The notes: generated by a model not told the origin, from the letters alone. DNA of 64,000 bases from Streptomyces xinghaiensis S187 (GCF_000220705.2 NZ_CP023202.1:7073892-7137891), one strand, 5' to 3'; counted from the stretch's first letter, positions 32,905-42,670 are shown. Program-made: numbers and translations.

Positions 32905-35900
32905 TCAGCTGTTTCCGGCCCTGCGTACAGGGCGCGGCTGATCTGCAAGGAGTTCGGCGATCAGCTCCTCGGTCTCCGGCTCCAGGTCAAGGTCGTAGTG
33001 CCGCATGACCTGCTGGAGACGGGTGATAGCCGTGTGCAGTCCGCTGCGGCTGCCAGCCGCGTGCTCCACGAGCATCCAGCCGCGGTAGAGCACCTCAGCG
33101 GTCTCCTCGCACTCGATACCCACGGCCAGAGCGCGCCGGGCGGCGTCCAGGTCCTGGTCCGGGCCGGGAGCCCGCCGGTAGAGCGCCACGGTGTGCGCAA
33201 CGTCGACGATCCGCGAAATCATCTCCTGCTGCAGGGGGGCGGCCCAGGCCGGGGGGCGGCTGCCGAAAGGACGGCCCCGCACCAGCGCCAGGGCGTTCTC
33301 CAGATGGGGGAGCCCGGCCGGGCCGGCTTTCAGTCCCCGGGAGGCGAGCCGGCGGAATGCGTCCCAGTCGCACCGTACGGCCGGGTGCAGCCGGTACGGG
33401 TCGCTGCCGCTGGAGCGTCGGGGCACGTACGGGAGACCCTGGGGGTCGGTGCCGAGCCGGGACCGCAGCCCGTGCATGCGGGAGGTGAGAGTCGAGGTGG
33501 ACCAGGGATTGACCGGGTCCATCGCCTCACACACCGCGCCGGCGTCCCGCCCCGGGCGGAAGTACAGCAGCGCGGCCAGGGCCGCGAGCCGCGGGCCGTG
33601 GCCGGTGGTGCCCAAGCCGGGGACCTCCAGCGGCCCCAGCACCCGGATCTCCGGGGAGTGCAGATCCACCGGCTCCGCGGCGGGCTTGTCCGCACCGGAG
33701 CCCTCCCTCGCGGCCGCGGCGGCGTCCTCACGGCCGGGAACGGCTCCCGAAGCGCCGGGCGTTCCCGGCGTATCACCGGGGTCGGCCGCCGACTGGGCCT
33801 GGTCATCGCCCGGCGCCGCAGGGGCGGGCAGCAACCGGAGTGCGGACGGGTCCTGGACGGCGGCCAGCAGCGCGGGCGCGGCATCTCCCTGCAGGCCACC
33901 GCCCTCCCCGCTGCCCTCCCGGCCGGGGTCGGGCGCCGGACGGGAGGAGGGAGAGGAGGGCGTCGCCGTCCGGGCGGGCTCGCTGGGGACATGCTGCCAG
34001 TCGCCGGTGGCCGGCCGGGCCGGTTCCTCGGCGACCGCGAGGGTGGCGACCAACTGCCGGTAAACGTCGGCCTCCACCCGCTGCAACTGCACCCGGGCCC
34101 CGAGGACCTGAACGTGCTGCGCCTCCCGGGCATCCGCGCGGAGGACCTCCGCGGCGCGCAGCAGCGAAGCCGTCTCGCGGGCGGGCAGGACCACCGCGAC
34201 CGGCAGCGAGCGGGCGGCCTCCAGCGCTTCCGCCAACTGCCAGGCCTCGTCAGCCTCGGCGCGGGTGGCGCAGATCAGCATCCACGGCAGCACACCGCCG
34301 GGATCCTGCTCCTGGTGAGCCTCGAGCATCCGCTCACCCAGATCCCGTACGGCGGCGCCGAGGGAGGGCACATGCCGGACCCGGGCGGCGGGCAGCAGCC
34401 GGGGCAGCTCGGCCCCGCAGCCGGTGACGAGGATCTCCGCCTGGTCCGCCCACGGGCTCATGCCCGCCTCCAGCACCACCGCCGTGCACACCTCCTGGAC
34501 CGCCTCCTCGGGCCCCTCCAGGAGAACGGCGCCGGCCTGGGGCAGATTCACCAGGTACAGGCTGCCGTCCTCGCCGCTGCCCACGGTCACCAGACCCGGA
34601 TACGGCGCCGCGACGTCGCGGGCCTCCTCCGCCGGCAGCAGCCGCTCGCGGTCGGTGAGGGTCCACCAGCCGTCCTCGCCCGGCCCGAACGGGGGCAGCG
34701 GCGCAGCGGTCAGGTCCTCGGGCAGGATCTCCACCGTCGCCGCGGTGACCCGGGCCCCGCGCAGCCCGGGCAGCTCCTCTGCGCCGTCGGCAACGACGTG
34801 GTGGGCCAGCGTCCGCAGGGCCCGGTCCAGGAACTCGGTGGTGGCCTGGTCGGCGCTGGTGGTCAGCGCCTGCTCCAGGCGGCTGGTCTCGGCCGGCATG
34901 GCGATCGTCTCGCCCGGCTTGCGGCGGCGCTGCTGCAGGATCCGTTTCAGGGCGATCCCGGCGACCAGGACCGAGGCCAGGAGTACCCCGATGCCGCCCA
35001 GGACCCGGCCGCTGATCCCGCCCTCGTCGGCACTGTCGTCCGGCCGGTCCGCTTCCGGCGCGCCCCGGGACTCCTGCGGGTCCGGCGGAGCGGGGCGGCG
35101 GCTTTCCTGGCCGCCGCCGACCTCGGGGCCGGCCCCGTCGCGCGGCTGCCCCGGCCCCTGCGGTGTGGTCTCGGCGCCGGCCTCTGCCCCGCCGCCGTCC
35201 TTGCTTCCATCCTCACCGGTGCCCTCCGCCGAGGGAGGGGCCTCGGGAGCGGGCGGACCGGAGGGGACGTCCTGTGGCGGGGAGCCGTCGTCGCGGCGTG
35301 GTGGCCGGTCGTGTTGGCCCGGGCCGCCGGGTTTCGCCGATGCGGGGAGGTCGAGCTCTTGGCCGGGATAGATGCGGTCCGGGTCGGTGAACACCTTGCC
35401 GCCGGGCTGCGGTTCACCTCGGTTCTCCTCGAAGATCTGCGGCCACCGGCTGGCATCGCCCAGCTCGCGCTCGGCGATCCCGGAGAGACTGTCGCCCGGC
35501 CGCACCGTCACACTCTCCGCCGTGCGGCCGCCCTGCGGGGCCGGCCCGCTGTCGGGCAGGTGCAGGACCCAGCCGGGCTGGAGGAACTCATCCGCGCTGA
35601 AGAGCGCGCCGTCGGGCATGGTGCGCCCCGCGTTGGCGTCCGCGATCTCCACCCACCGCTCACCGTCGCCCAGCTCCCGCTCGGCGATCGACCACAATGA
35701 CTCGGCCGGGCGCATCTCCCGCACGGTGTAGAGACGCTGCTGAGGTTCCGCCTCCCGCACCCTGTTCTGCCGCTCTTGCTGGTCTTCCGGCTGGGGAGGG
35801 TCGGCGGCGGGGGAGTGCGGCTCGGCGGCCGCGGCTGCGGGGGCTGGTGTGGCCAGCGCGGTGCCGGCCGGCAGCAGCATCAGGATGCCGCCCACCAGGG

Positions 35901-36243
35901 TGGCGGCCGCACGGCGGTTGAGAGCCCAGCCCCCCGGGGCCCGGGTGCGGCCCCGGAGCTGGGCGGGGATCTCGGCGGCGACACAGAAGACGAAGTGGGC
36001 CCAGCTCCCCCAGGCGACGGCCAGCAGCACCAGCAGGAACAGCCCACCGGTGTCCTGCCGGTCCAGCAGATGCACCAACTGGCCCTCGCTGCTGCGCCAC
36101 AGCACCGGTGTCGCCCACGCCAGGAGTATCGGCAGACCGCCGACCGCGGCCAGGAGCAGCAGCAGGCTGCCCAGGCCGCGCAGGACAGTGGGCAGTGATC
36201 GCGGCCCGCGCGGGCGCGCCGGAGAGCGTGGGTGAGGTGTCAT
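32905..36243 (-). CDS. Membrane LysM protein with C-terminal BTAD-type domain (Tad operon)
   Basis: The 1112-residue protein has N-terminal membrane helices (~20-45, 68-92, 112-135), then two LysM domains (~170-226, PAESLWSIAERELGDGERW; ~242-297, PGDSLSGIAERELGD). A proline/glutamate-rich region follows and another membrane helix near 412-435 (GGIGVLLASVLVAGIALK). A large cytoplasmic part ends in a BTAD-like helical domain (~990-1105) preceded by an OmpR-type winged-helix-like IRVLGPLEV...LAALAALLYF segment. This LysM-BTAD type regularly accompanies actinobacterial Tad loci. It is the last gene, overlapping the TadG-like gene by one base. It might link pilus or wall state to transcription. 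Confidence 0.85.
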   Translation of the reverse strand: MTPHPRSPARPRGPRSLPTVLRGLGSLLLLLAAVGGLPILLAWATPVLWRSSEGQLVHLLDRQDTGGLFLLVLLAVAWGSWAHFVFCVAAEIPAQLRGRTRAPGGWALNRRAAATLVGGILMLLPAGTALATPAPAAAAAEPHSPAADPPQPEDQQERQNRVREAEPQQRLYTVREMRPAESLWSIAERELGDGERWVEIADANAGRTMPDGALFSADEFLQPGWVLHLPDSGPAPQGGRTAESVTVRPGDSLSGIAERELGDASRWPQIFEENRGEPQPGGKVFTDPDRIYPGQELDLPASAKPGGPGQHDRPPRRDDGSPPQDVPSGPPAPEAPPSAEGTGEDGSKDGGGAEAGAETTPQGPGQPRDGAGPEVGGGQESRRPAPPDPQESRGAPEADRPDDSADEGGISGRVLGGIGVLLASVLVAGIALKRILQQRRRKPGETIAMPAETSRLEQALTTSADQATTEFLDRALRTLAHHVVADGAEELPGLRGARVTAATVEILPEDLTAAPLPPFGPGEDGWWTLTDRERLLPAEEARDVAAPYPGLVTVGSGEDGSLYLVNLPQAGAVLLEGPEEAVQEVCTAVVLEAGMSPWADQAEILVTGCGAELPRLLPAARVRHVPSLGAAVRDLGERMLEAHQEQDPGGVLPWMLICATRAEADEAWQLAEALEAARSLPVAVVLPARETASLLRAAEVLRADAREAQHVQVLGARVQLQRVEADVYRQLVATLAVAEEPARPATGDWQHVPSEPARTATPSSPSSRPAPDPGREGSGEGGGLQGDAAPALLAAVQDPSALRLLPAPAAPGDDQAQSAADPGDTPGTPGASGAVPGREDAAAAAREGSGADKPAAEPVDLHSPEIRVLGPLEVPGLGTTGHGPRLAALAALLYFRPGRDAGAVCEAMDPVNPWSTSTLTSRMHGLRSRLGTDPQGLPYVPRRSSGSDPYRLHPAVRCDWDAFRRLASRGLKAGPAGLPHLENALALVRGRPFGSRPPAWAAPLQQEMISRIVDVAHTVALYRRAPGPDQDLDAARRALAVGIECEETAEVLYRGWMLVEHAAGSRSGLHTAITRLQQVMRHYDLDLEPETEELIAELLADQPRPVRRAGNS

Positions 36244-36686
36244 CAGGGGCCTTCCTGGGGAACGGCCACCCCGTGCAGGAGCGATGCCTGGCCGTGGCCG
36301 GAGACCGGCAGGGAGCCGATCCCCACCACGGTCAGGAACCGGGTGGCGTAGCTGGTGCGGGTGGTCACCGTCAGGTTCTTGCCGTTGCCGGAGACGGTGA
36401 CACGGCCGGACACGCCGGCCCGGCGCAGATAGTTCTGGGCGGCGGCCCGGGCGGCGGCCGGGTCGGCGACGATCGCGTCGCCGGGGATGGCCTGCCCGGG
36501 GTCGATGGCCTGACCGCCGGCGCGGGCGGCTTCGGTGGCGACGGCATCGGCCCGTTCCATGGCGCGGAGTTTCCCGCCGCCGTCGACGACCAGGCCGATG
36601 ATGGCCAAGAGGGCCACGACGCAGATGGCCACGAAAATCGCGACGCCTCCCTCATCGGACCGTGCGGCGCGGGTCATGTAGCGCAT
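36243..36686 (-). CDS. TadG-like minor pilin
   Basis: The 147-residue protein has the N-terminal class III pilin-like start: RSDEGGVAIFVAICVVALLA, with a hydrophobic helix directly after the charged leader. VVDGGGKLRAMERADAVATE follows, typical of TadG/Flp-associated proteins, and then a small globular domain. ATG 36686 has GGGAGAA upstream. TadG-like proteins are membrane or minor components of the Flp pilus. Confidence 0.82.
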   Translation of the reverse strand: MRYMTRAARSDEGGVAIFVAICVVALLAIIGLVVDGGGKLRAMERADAVATEAARAGGQAIDPGQAIPGDAIVADPAAARAAAQNYLRRAGVSGRVTVSGNGKNLTVTTRTSYATRFLTVVGIGSLPVSGHGQASLLHGVAVPQEGP

Positions 36687-36688
36687 GG

Positions 36689-37132
36689 TCAGTTCTCCCG
36701 CTGCCGGTACTGGTCCACCACGCTGGTGAAGGAGGACTCCAGCGTCCGGGAGCCGGGCACCCCCGGCAGCAGCAGGTCGGACAGCCCCACGGTGCACCGG
36801 ACGGTGACCGTGACCGTGCCGACCGTGCCGACGGGCACGGTCAGCCCGCTGGTGTCCACCCGGATACCGATGTCCGCGCAGTCCACCCCCTGGCCGGCCA
36901 GGGACTCCTCCGCGGCCGCGCGGGCGGCGCTCTGCGCTGCGCCGGCGCTCCGGGAGAGGGAAGCCTCCCGCGCCGCGTCCTCGGCCGCCGCGTCGGCTTT
37001 CGTCCCCGCCATGACGATGCGCCCGGCCGCCACGGCCGAACACAGGAACATGATCAGCAGGGGGGTGACGATCGCGGCCTGGATGGCCTCACTGCCCCGG
37101 TCCTCCCGCAAACGGCTCCTGATGTGCCTCAC
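36689..37132 (-). CDS. TadE-family protein
   Basis: The 147-residue protein shows the TadE pattern: REDRGSEAIQAAIVTPLLIM with a hydrophobic N-terminal helix, then an alanine-rich helix (EDAAREASLSRSAGAAQSAA) and a beta-rich end. GTG 37132 is chosen since GGAGGG sits seven bases upstream; TTG 37138 would overlap it. TadE proteins are pseudopilins of the Flp system. Confidence 0.85.
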   Translation of the reverse strand: MRHIRSRLREDRGSEAIQAAIVTPLLIMFLCSAVAAGRIVMAGTKADAAAEDAAREASLSRSAGAAQSAARAAAEESLAGQGVDCADIGIRVDTSGLTVPVGTVGTVTVTVRCTVGLSDLLLPGVPGSRTLESSFTSVVDQYRQREN

Positions 37133-37134
37133 GG

Positions 37135-37548
37135 TCAACCCTCCGGGTTGGTCCAGCGCTCCACCGGGCCGGACGCGGACTGGGTGATGGTCAGGTCGGC
37201 AATGCCCGGCAGCATGGAGGGGGCCCGCCCGGAGACCTGGATCCGGATGCGCTGCCCGTCGCTGCCGGCCGTGGACACCGCCGCGCCCCGGAGGCTGTCC
37301 CCGGCGATGCGGTTCAGCACCGACCGGGCCCGGGCCGCCCCGTCACCGGGCCCGGCCCCGTAGGTGCGGGCCGCGGCCAGCCCTTCCCGGGCGGCGGTCA
37401 GGGCGATCTCCCGGGCGAAGTACCACTGGGAGGCCTGCACCACGGCGACCGTGACGATGATGACGAACGGGAACACGATCGCCATCTGCACGCTCGCATC
37501 GCCCCGGTCACCCCGGCACCTGCGTCGCAAGCGGCTCCAAGAGGCCAT
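37135..37548 (-). CDS. TadE-family protein
   Basis: The 137-residue protein carries RGDASVQMAIVFPFVIIVTV, the TadE N-terminal helix, followed by QASQWYFAREIALTAAREGL and a small C-terminal beta region. The ATG overlaps the stop of the pilin-like gene. It is the first of two tandem TadE genes. Confidence 0.85.
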   Translation of the reverse strand: MASWSRLRRRCRGDRGDASVQMAIVFPFVIIVTVAVVQASQWYFAREIALTAAREGLAAARTYGAGPGDGAARARSVLNRIAGDSLRGAAVSTAGSDGQRIRIQVSGRAPSMLPGIADLTITQSASGPVERWTNPEG

Positions 37549-37772
37549 CAGATGCCAGACAGCTGGCCGTTGTACCGGGCGACGACCGCCGCGATGGTGC
37601 CGGCGATGGCCAGAGCACCGGCCGTGGCCGCGACCCAGATGATCACCGTGGTGATGCTGATGTCACCGCGATCCGGCTGGGCGCTGGCCACCTCCAGCCG
37701 CGTACGCAGCCGGGCCGGCACCGACACCAGCAGCGCGGCCAGGGCGTGGAGAAAAGCGGTGATGCGGTTCAT
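37548..37772 (-). CDS. Flp/TadE-type small pilin candidate
   Basis: The 74-residue protein has a 40-residue positively charged leader, then RGDISITTVIIWVAATAGAL and a long hydrophobic helix ending in ARYNGQLSGI. Size, leader and helix fit an Flp-like prepilin encoded between tadC and tadE. The usual G/xxxxEY processing site is not exact. A prepilin peptidase (TadV) is not encoded in the operon. Confidence 0.75.
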   Translation of the reverse strand: MNRITAFLHALAALLVSVPARLRTRLEVASAQPDRGDISITTVIIWVAATAGALAIAGTIAAVVARYNGQLSGI

Positions 37773-37801
37773 GACGGTATTCCCTCCCGTAGGGGTGGTG
37801 G

Positions 37802-38692
37802 TCAGGTGGTGAGGATGCGGATCACAGCCGGGAAAGCGATCAGCAGCATGACCAGCACCGCCAGCAGCGCACCGGGGGCGGTCATCTTCTCGCTGTCCGC
37901 ATTGGCCTCCGCGGCCTGAGCGGCCAGCAGCTCGGTGCGCAGCGTCCTGGAGCGGGCCTGCAGGGTGCTGTAGACGGCGGCGCCGTCCTGCGCGGACTCC
38001 CGCATGATCTCGGCGACGTCCTCCAGCACCGGCAGATCGAGCTCGCGCGTGAGGTCGTCCAGCGCCTGCCACGGCGGGGTCTTGTCCACCCGGGCCTGCA
38101 GCAGGGCCTGCTGCAGGCGCAGGAACGCCCATCCGCGGCCCACGGCGGCGGCCCGTTCCAGCGCTTCGGTCGGCCCGGAGTTCCCGGCCCGCTTCAGCGC
38201 GACCAGATCCAAATAGGCGGCGATGGCGTGCGCGAACTCCTCCCGCGCCCGCCGTGCCTGGTCCCTCACCGCCAGATTCGGGGTGACCCACAGCAAGGCG
38301 GCCACCCCCAGCGAGGCCGCGGCCGGGATGTAGAACGGCACCCCGATCCCCAGCAGTGTCCACGGGATGAACACCACGGCCGGCGCCAGCAGCCCCAGTC
38401 CGGCCAGCGCGGTCTTGATCAGCAGAAACCTCTCCGGGCTCTGCCCCAGCAGCGCCAGGTCCTTCCGCGGGATCCGCACGCCGGGCACGTCGCCGAGGTG
38501 CTGCAGCAGCCACTGGCCCCACACCTGGTCTCTGTCCCGCGGCTCCGGCCGCACCGCCCTCTGGTCCGAGCCCGCCGGGGTCCGGCGCAGTGCCGCGGCC
38601 AACGCGGGCTGGGGGCGCAGCAACTCCCGGGCCAGCACGGCGATCCCGGCGCCCACGGCAGCGCCGGCCACCACCAGCGGTGTGCTGCTCAT
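37802..38692 (-). CDS. tadC: TadC-like inner membrane platform protein
   Basis: The 296-residue protein is of the GspF/TadC type. It has N-terminal and central membrane helices (LVVAGAAVGAGIAVLARELL; LLAPAVVFIPWTLLGIGVPF), the conserved cytoplasmic helices (EEFAHAIAAYLDLVALKRAG, LDDLTRELDLPVLEDVAEIM) and a C-terminal helix (ALLAVLVMLLIAFPAVIRI). It partners TadB at the base of the pilus motor. ATG 38692 overlaps the tadB stop by 4 bp. Confidence 0.88.
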   Translation of the reverse strand: MSSTPLVVAGAAVGAGIAVLARELLRPQPALAAALRRTPAGSDQRAVRPEPRDRDQVWGQWLLQHLGDVPGVRIPRKDLALLGQSPERFLLIKTALAGLGLLAPAVVFIPWTLLGIGVPFYIPAAASLGVAALLWVTPNLAVRDQARRAREEFAHAIAAYLDLVALKRAGNSGPTEALERAAAVGRGWAFLRLQQALLQARVDKTPPWQALDDLTRELDLPVLEDVAEIMRESAQDGAAVYSTLQARSRTLRTELLAAQAAEANADSEKMTAPGALLAVLVMLLIAFPAVIRILTT

Positions 38693-39603
38693 CGCGCCTC
38701 CGCCGTTTCGGGCGGCGCGGGGGCCCGGACCCGGCTGCGCGGATCGTCCACGAGGAAGCGGGGGATCGGCCGGTAGTCGGCCAGGCTCCGCATCCATGCC
38801 AGGACCCCGACGAAGCCGGCGCACAGCAGCGCCAGCACGAGCTGGCCCAGCAGTGTGCCGTAGGGGGCGGTGTAGCCGGGGACGAGGAACCCGGCCGCCA
38901 CCACCCCGATGGTGATGATCGTCATCCACCGCACCGTCGTCCGCGGCTTGGCCCGGTCGGCCTCGATGTGCCGCCGCTTGGCCACCTCCTCCCGCACCGA
39001 CTCCGCGAGGTCTTCCAGGACCTGGGCCAGGCCCGGGCCGCGGTCGGACGCGGAGAGGATCAGCGCCGCGACGACCTTGTCCGCGGTCACGTCACCGAGC
39101 TGGTTGCCGAGTTCCCGCAGGGCATCGTCCGGTCGCCAGCCGACCTGGAGCCGGTCGGCCAGGTCCCCGATCGGCTCCTCCAGCTCGGCCGGGGCGCCCT
39201 TCCGGCTGTTGATCATTGCCTGTTCCAGGCCCATGCCCAGCCGCAGGAAGCCCGCCAGACGCTGGGTCCATTCCGCCAGCGCCTCCAGCTGCCCGATCCG
39301 TGCCGACGCCGACTTCGTCGGTGACAGCAGCCAGGGCACCCCGACCACGGCGAGCCCGGCCAGGACGGCACCCACGAACACCCCGGTCACCAGCCACACC
39401 ACGGCCGCCGCCACACCCCCGGCCAGCAGCCGCCCCTGCCGCCGGGCCCGCTGGGCGGAGCTGCCGCCCCGCCCGGCCCGGGCCCGCCAGCGGGACAGCA
39501 TCCCCGGGCGCGGAGGGGCACTGGTTCCGCGCAGGCCGAGCACCAGGCCGAGGACACCGCCGGAGACCGCCATGCCGCACACGGCGGCCAGCAACCACGT
39601 CAC
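38689..39603 (-). CDS. tadB: TadB-like inner membrane platform protein
   Basis: The 304-residue protein has membrane helices near the start (WLLAAVCGMAVSGGVLGLVL) and at ~60-100. The T2SF/GspF domain follows (ALAEWTQRLAGFLRLGMGLE, DALRELGNQLGDVTADKVVAAL, SDRGPGLAQVLEDLAESVRE), then C-terminal helices. GTG 39603 overlaps the ATPase stop (GTGA) and has GGTGGGG upstream. Confidence 0.9.
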   Translation of the reverse strand: MTWLLAAVCGMAVSGGVLGLVLGLRGTSAPPRPGMLSRWRARAGRGGSSAQRARRQGRLLAGGVAAAVVWLVTGVFVGAVLAGLAVVGVPWLLSPTKSASARIGQLEALAEWTQRLAGFLRLGMGLEQAMINSRKGAPAELEEPIGDLADRLQVGWRPDDALRELGNQLGDVTADKVVAALILSASDRGPGLAQVLEDLAESVREEVAKRRHIEADRAKPRTTVRWMTIITIGVVAAGFLVPGYTAPYGTLLGQLVLALLCAGFVGVLAWMRSLADYRPIPRFLVDDPRSRVRAPAPPETAEAR

Positions 39604-41123
39604 AAGGACCCCACCTTCAGCGCCAACGTCTGATCCCACGCCCCGTACGGCTGATCCAGCAGGTGCGGGGAGAACCCGGCACGACGCAGGTCCTCACTAC
39701 ACGCCGGGTGCATCCGCGGCACCGCGCGCGGCTCACCCTGCTCCGGGGCGGGAGCGAAGATCTCGTTGGTGGCGGGCCGGCCGTTCTCCCCCATCCCGGT
39801 CACCTCCAGTACGTGGGAGACGAACCGGTGCCGCTGCCCGCCGGTCTTCGTCTCGTCGATCAGGGAGACGTAGACGATGAAGTCCAGACCGTTCGCGATC
39901 TGCCGGTAGGCCAACTGCTCGGAGAGGTTGCCGTCGGCCAGCGCGTACAGCTCGGCGATCCGGTCGAAGACCACCTGAGGGCGGCGGGCGTGCAGGGTGC
40001 ACAGATTGCCGCCCTTGCCGCTGGTCAGCGCCTGCATCATCGCCACGACCTCCGGGCCGCGCACCTCGCCGACGACCACCCGGGACAGCGACATCCGCAG
40101 CGCCGGGTGCAGCAGGTCCAGCAGCGTGATCTCACCGACCCCTCGGCCGTCCGGCCCGCGCTCGCCGTTGGACTCCCGCCCCTCCAAGGCGATGACCTGC
40201 CGGTGGTAGCTGTTGGTGTGTGCGAACAGCTCGAACTCGGTCTCCACCGTGGCGAACCGCTCGTCGGGGTCGAACTCCTTCAGCAGGGCCCGCAGCAGCG
40301 ACGTCTTGCCCGCCGCCTGCTCCCCGGCGATCATCACGTTCTTCTCCGCACGGATACACGCCCGCAGGAACTGGGCCAGCGTCGTGTCCAGCGTGCCGAG
40401 TTTCACCAGCCCGTCCAGGTCGACGTCCCACACCCGGTGCCGGCGGATCGTCACATACGTCTTCGGGCTCACCCCCGTGAAGGCCTGCAGCCGCGACCCG
40501 TCGGGAAGCCGCAGCGCCAGCATGGGCCGCGCGGTGGACAGGGACCGCTCGCTCTGCCCTGAATTTCGCGCCAGGTCCTCCAGCAGCGCCAGGAGCTCCT
40601 CCTCGGAATCGGCGACCGGCTCAGCCCGCTCCCGCCGCCCGCCGCCGAAGTCCAGCCACACCTCCTCGTGCCCGTTGATGAAGATGTTCTCCACCCGCGG
40701 GTTGTCCAGGTGCGGCTGAAGCCGGCCGGCGCGGAACAGCAGATCGAACACCGTGCGGGCCAGCGCCGCGTCCTCGGCCGCAGATGGGCTCACCCCCCGC
40801 TCGGCGGCGACCGCGTCCGACCACACGGCGACGGCATCGTTGATCCACCTGCGGGCCTGCTGCTCCTGGCTGGCAGGGCTCATCGCCGGGTTGGCCTTGC
40901 GGGCCTGTGCCAGCTGCTTGCCCACCTGGGTCTTGATGTGGCGGGCCACCTGGTGGTCCACCGTCACCTGCGGCACCGCGGCACCGAGGACGCCCAGCCC
41001 GGCCGCGCCGGCCTGACCGTTCCCGTTTCCCGTCACCGCCGTGCGGGGGTCGTGCTGCCGGGGAGAGAGACTGCCGACGGCGCCCGGGACCACGGGGTTG
41101 GGGTGCAAGGGCCTACCGCGCAC
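39600..41123 (-). CDS. tadA: CpaF/TadA secretion ATPase
   Basis: The 507-residue protein is a type II/IV secretion ATPase: RLQPHLDNPRVENIFINGHE (N-terminal domain), Walker A GEQAAGKTS near 272, Asp box/ATVETEFELF, Walker B and ARMS-type VVVGEVRGPEVVAMMQALTS, His box GNLCTLHARRP. It powers Flp pilus assembly. The N-terminal ~50 residues are low-complexity. It overlaps the TadZ-like gene by 11 bp. Confidence 0.93.
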   Translation of the reverse strand: MRGRPLHPNPVVPGAVGSLSPRQHDPRTAVTGNGNGQAGAAGLGVLGAAVPQVTVDHQVARHIKTQVGKQLAQARKANPAMSPASQEQQARRWINDAVAVWSDAVAAERGVSPSAAEDAALARTVFDLLFRAGRLQPHLDNPRVENIFINGHEEVWLDFGGGRRERAEPVADSEEELLALLEDLARNSGQSERSLSTARPMLALRLPDGSRLQAFTGVSPKTYVTIRRHRVWDVDLDGLVKLGTLDTTLAQFLRACIRAEKNVMIAGEQAAGKTSLLRALLKEFDPDERFATVETEFELFAHTNSYHRQVIALEGRESNGERGPDGRGVGEITLLDLLHPALRMSLSRVVVGEVRGPEVVAMMQALTSGKGGNLCTLHARRPQVVFDRIAELYALADGNLSEQLAYRQIANGLDFIVYVSLIDETKTGGQRHRFVSHVLEVTGMGENGRPATNEIFAPAPEQGEPRAVPRMHPACSEDLRRAGFSPHLLDQPYGAWDQTLALKVGSL

Positions 41124-41937
41124 CGGTCACCTCCCCGCGGCCGCGCCGCGGGTCCAGCCGCGCCCGGCGCAGCGCGGCGCGCTGCAGCAGCGGGCCGACG
41201 GCACCCCTGGCCGACCGCATCAGGTCCGACTGGGTGAACCGCCGGGGCTGAGCGGCCCCGTCGGAGAGCACCCGGGCCAGCTCCGGCCGGTGCGGCAGCC
41301 GGGCGACCACCGGAGCCTTCAACACCTTCTCCACCTCCGAGGTGCGGTAGGGGCCTTCCTCGATGAGCAGCAGCCCCACGCCGCCGACCTGCTGTTCCAG
41401 CGCCGTCACGCGGGCCTGCGCCGACTGCAGGCCGCGCAGCGTGGAACGGGCGACCACGGCTACGGCGTCCGCGCGCTGGGCCAGCACCGCGGAGGCACCG
41501 AACGCGCCCCGCCGCCCCAAGTCGATGACCACGTCGTGCGGGTAGTCCGGGTGCCGCTCTATGCCGGTGAACAGGTCCGCGAGCGCCTCCCAGGCCGGAG
41601 CCATCCCGGCGGCCTGGGCCGGGTCGGTGAATCCGGGCAACACCAGCCGGTCCCGGGGCGGGTCCTGCACGCCTTCCCCGTCGGTCATGTCGATCAGCTG
41701 CCGCCAGAACGCCTCCGTCAGCTCCCCCTTGCGGGCCGCCAGGGAAAGGTTCTTCATCCCGTAGGTGTCGCCGAGGGCGCCGTGCAGGATGCCGTGCAGG
41801 ACCGCACCGCCGTCCGGGTCACATTCGGCCATCACCACACGCCGGCCCGGCTGCAGAGGCCAGGTCATCAGCAGCGCCAGGGCGGTCGTGGTCACCCCTG
41901 GAGCGCCCGTGCAGCCCGCCAGGGCGATCACCGGCAT
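41113..41937 (-). CDS. tadZ: TadZ/CpaE-like ATPase (MinD/ParA fold)
   Basis: The 274-residue protein has the deviant P-loop GCTGAPGVTTTAL at residues ~8-20 (no canonical GKGGxGKT lysine), AECDPDGG near 38 and DVVIDLGRRG near 136. These features match TadZ-like proteins that position the pilus machine. The atypical Walker A is common in actinobacterial members. It is coupled to the SAF-domain gene (overlap of one base). Confidence 0.86.
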   Translation of the reverse strand: MPVIALAGCTGAPGVTTTALALLMTWPLQPGRRVVMAECDPDGGAVLHGILHGALGDTYGMKNLSLAARKGELTEAFWRQLIDMTDGEGVQDPPRDRLVLPGFTDPAQAAGMAPAWEALADLFTGIERHPDYPHDVVIDLGRRGAFGASAVLAQRADAVAVVARSTLRGLQSAQARVTALEQQVGGVGLLLIEEGPYRTSEVEKVLKAPVVARLPHRPELARVLSDGAAQPRRFTQSDLMRSARGAVGPLLQRAALRRARLDPRRGRGEVTGAR

Positions 41938-42635
41938 CAGGAGCCGTCCCGGGAGTCGACGATCAGCCGCACGTTGCCACTCGAAGCCCAGGCAGCCAGC
42001 GCCGGAGCGTCGGTGGCGGGCGCCGCCACGTCCACCACGACCGTGCCGGTGCCGGGGGACGGCTCGCCGACCTTCACGACCTTCGCGGCGATGGTCGACG
42101 GCTGGGCGGTCGATTCCTCCGGTTCCTGATCGGGGCCGGGCACCTGCACGATCTGCACCGGCTGCCCGGGTGCGAGATCCGTGGCCGGCACCTGCTCGGG
42201 CTTGAGGCCGATCGGGACCAGGGCCTCCCCATCGGCGACCAGCGACGTATCAGTGACCTCGGCCGGCGACAGCAGCGATCCGGGGGTGAGCTCCACTGCC
42301 GCCCGCTTGCCGATCACGCTTTCCGCGGAGGTGACCGCCTTGACCGCGGGATCCAAGGCGATCGCCGCCCGCCCCAGGTCCCGCTCGGTGATCTGCTGGC
42401 CGACCGGCACCGGGCGTACCACGGTGACGACCTGTGTGCGCTGCCCGCTCTCCAGCCACAGCACCGCGCCGGCGGCGCCGCCCGCGGCGATCAGCGCCAG
42501 CGACAAGGCGATCATCCCGGGCCTGCGGCGGCGGCTGGAGACCTGCGGCGGCGCCACGGGGCCGCCGGCGGTGAACTGCGGGGGTACCGTCTCCCCTGGT
42601 CCGGGGTTCGCCGTCCGCTGCTCGGTCTTGCTCAA
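41937..42635 (-). CDS. SAF-domain (CpaB/RcpC-like) protein
   Basis: The 232-residue protein has one membrane helix (ALSLALIAAGGAAGAVLWL, ~48-66) followed by a SAF domain: VVTVVRPVPVGQQITERDLG, then VIGKRAAVELTPGSLLSPAE and IGLKPEQVPATDLAPGQPV. TTG 42635 is selected since GGAAAGGACGAG lies upstream. CpaB-like proteins are periplasmic or extracytoplasmic parts of the Tad apparatus. Confidence 0.85.
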   Translation of the reverse strand: MSKTEQRTANPGPGETVPPQFTAGGPVAPPQVSSRRRRPGMIALSLALIAAGGAAGAVLWLESGQRTQVVTVVRPVPVGQQITERDLGRAAIALDPAVKAVTSAESVIGKRAAVELTPGSLLSPAEVTDTSLVADGEALVPIGLKPEQVPATDLAPGQPVQIVQVPGPDQEPEESTAQPSTIAAKVVKVGEPSPGTGTVVVDVAAPATDAPALAAWASSGNVRLIVDSRDGS

Positions 42636-42670
42636 CTTCTCGTCCTTTCCTGTGCCCCCAGCCGCCGGCG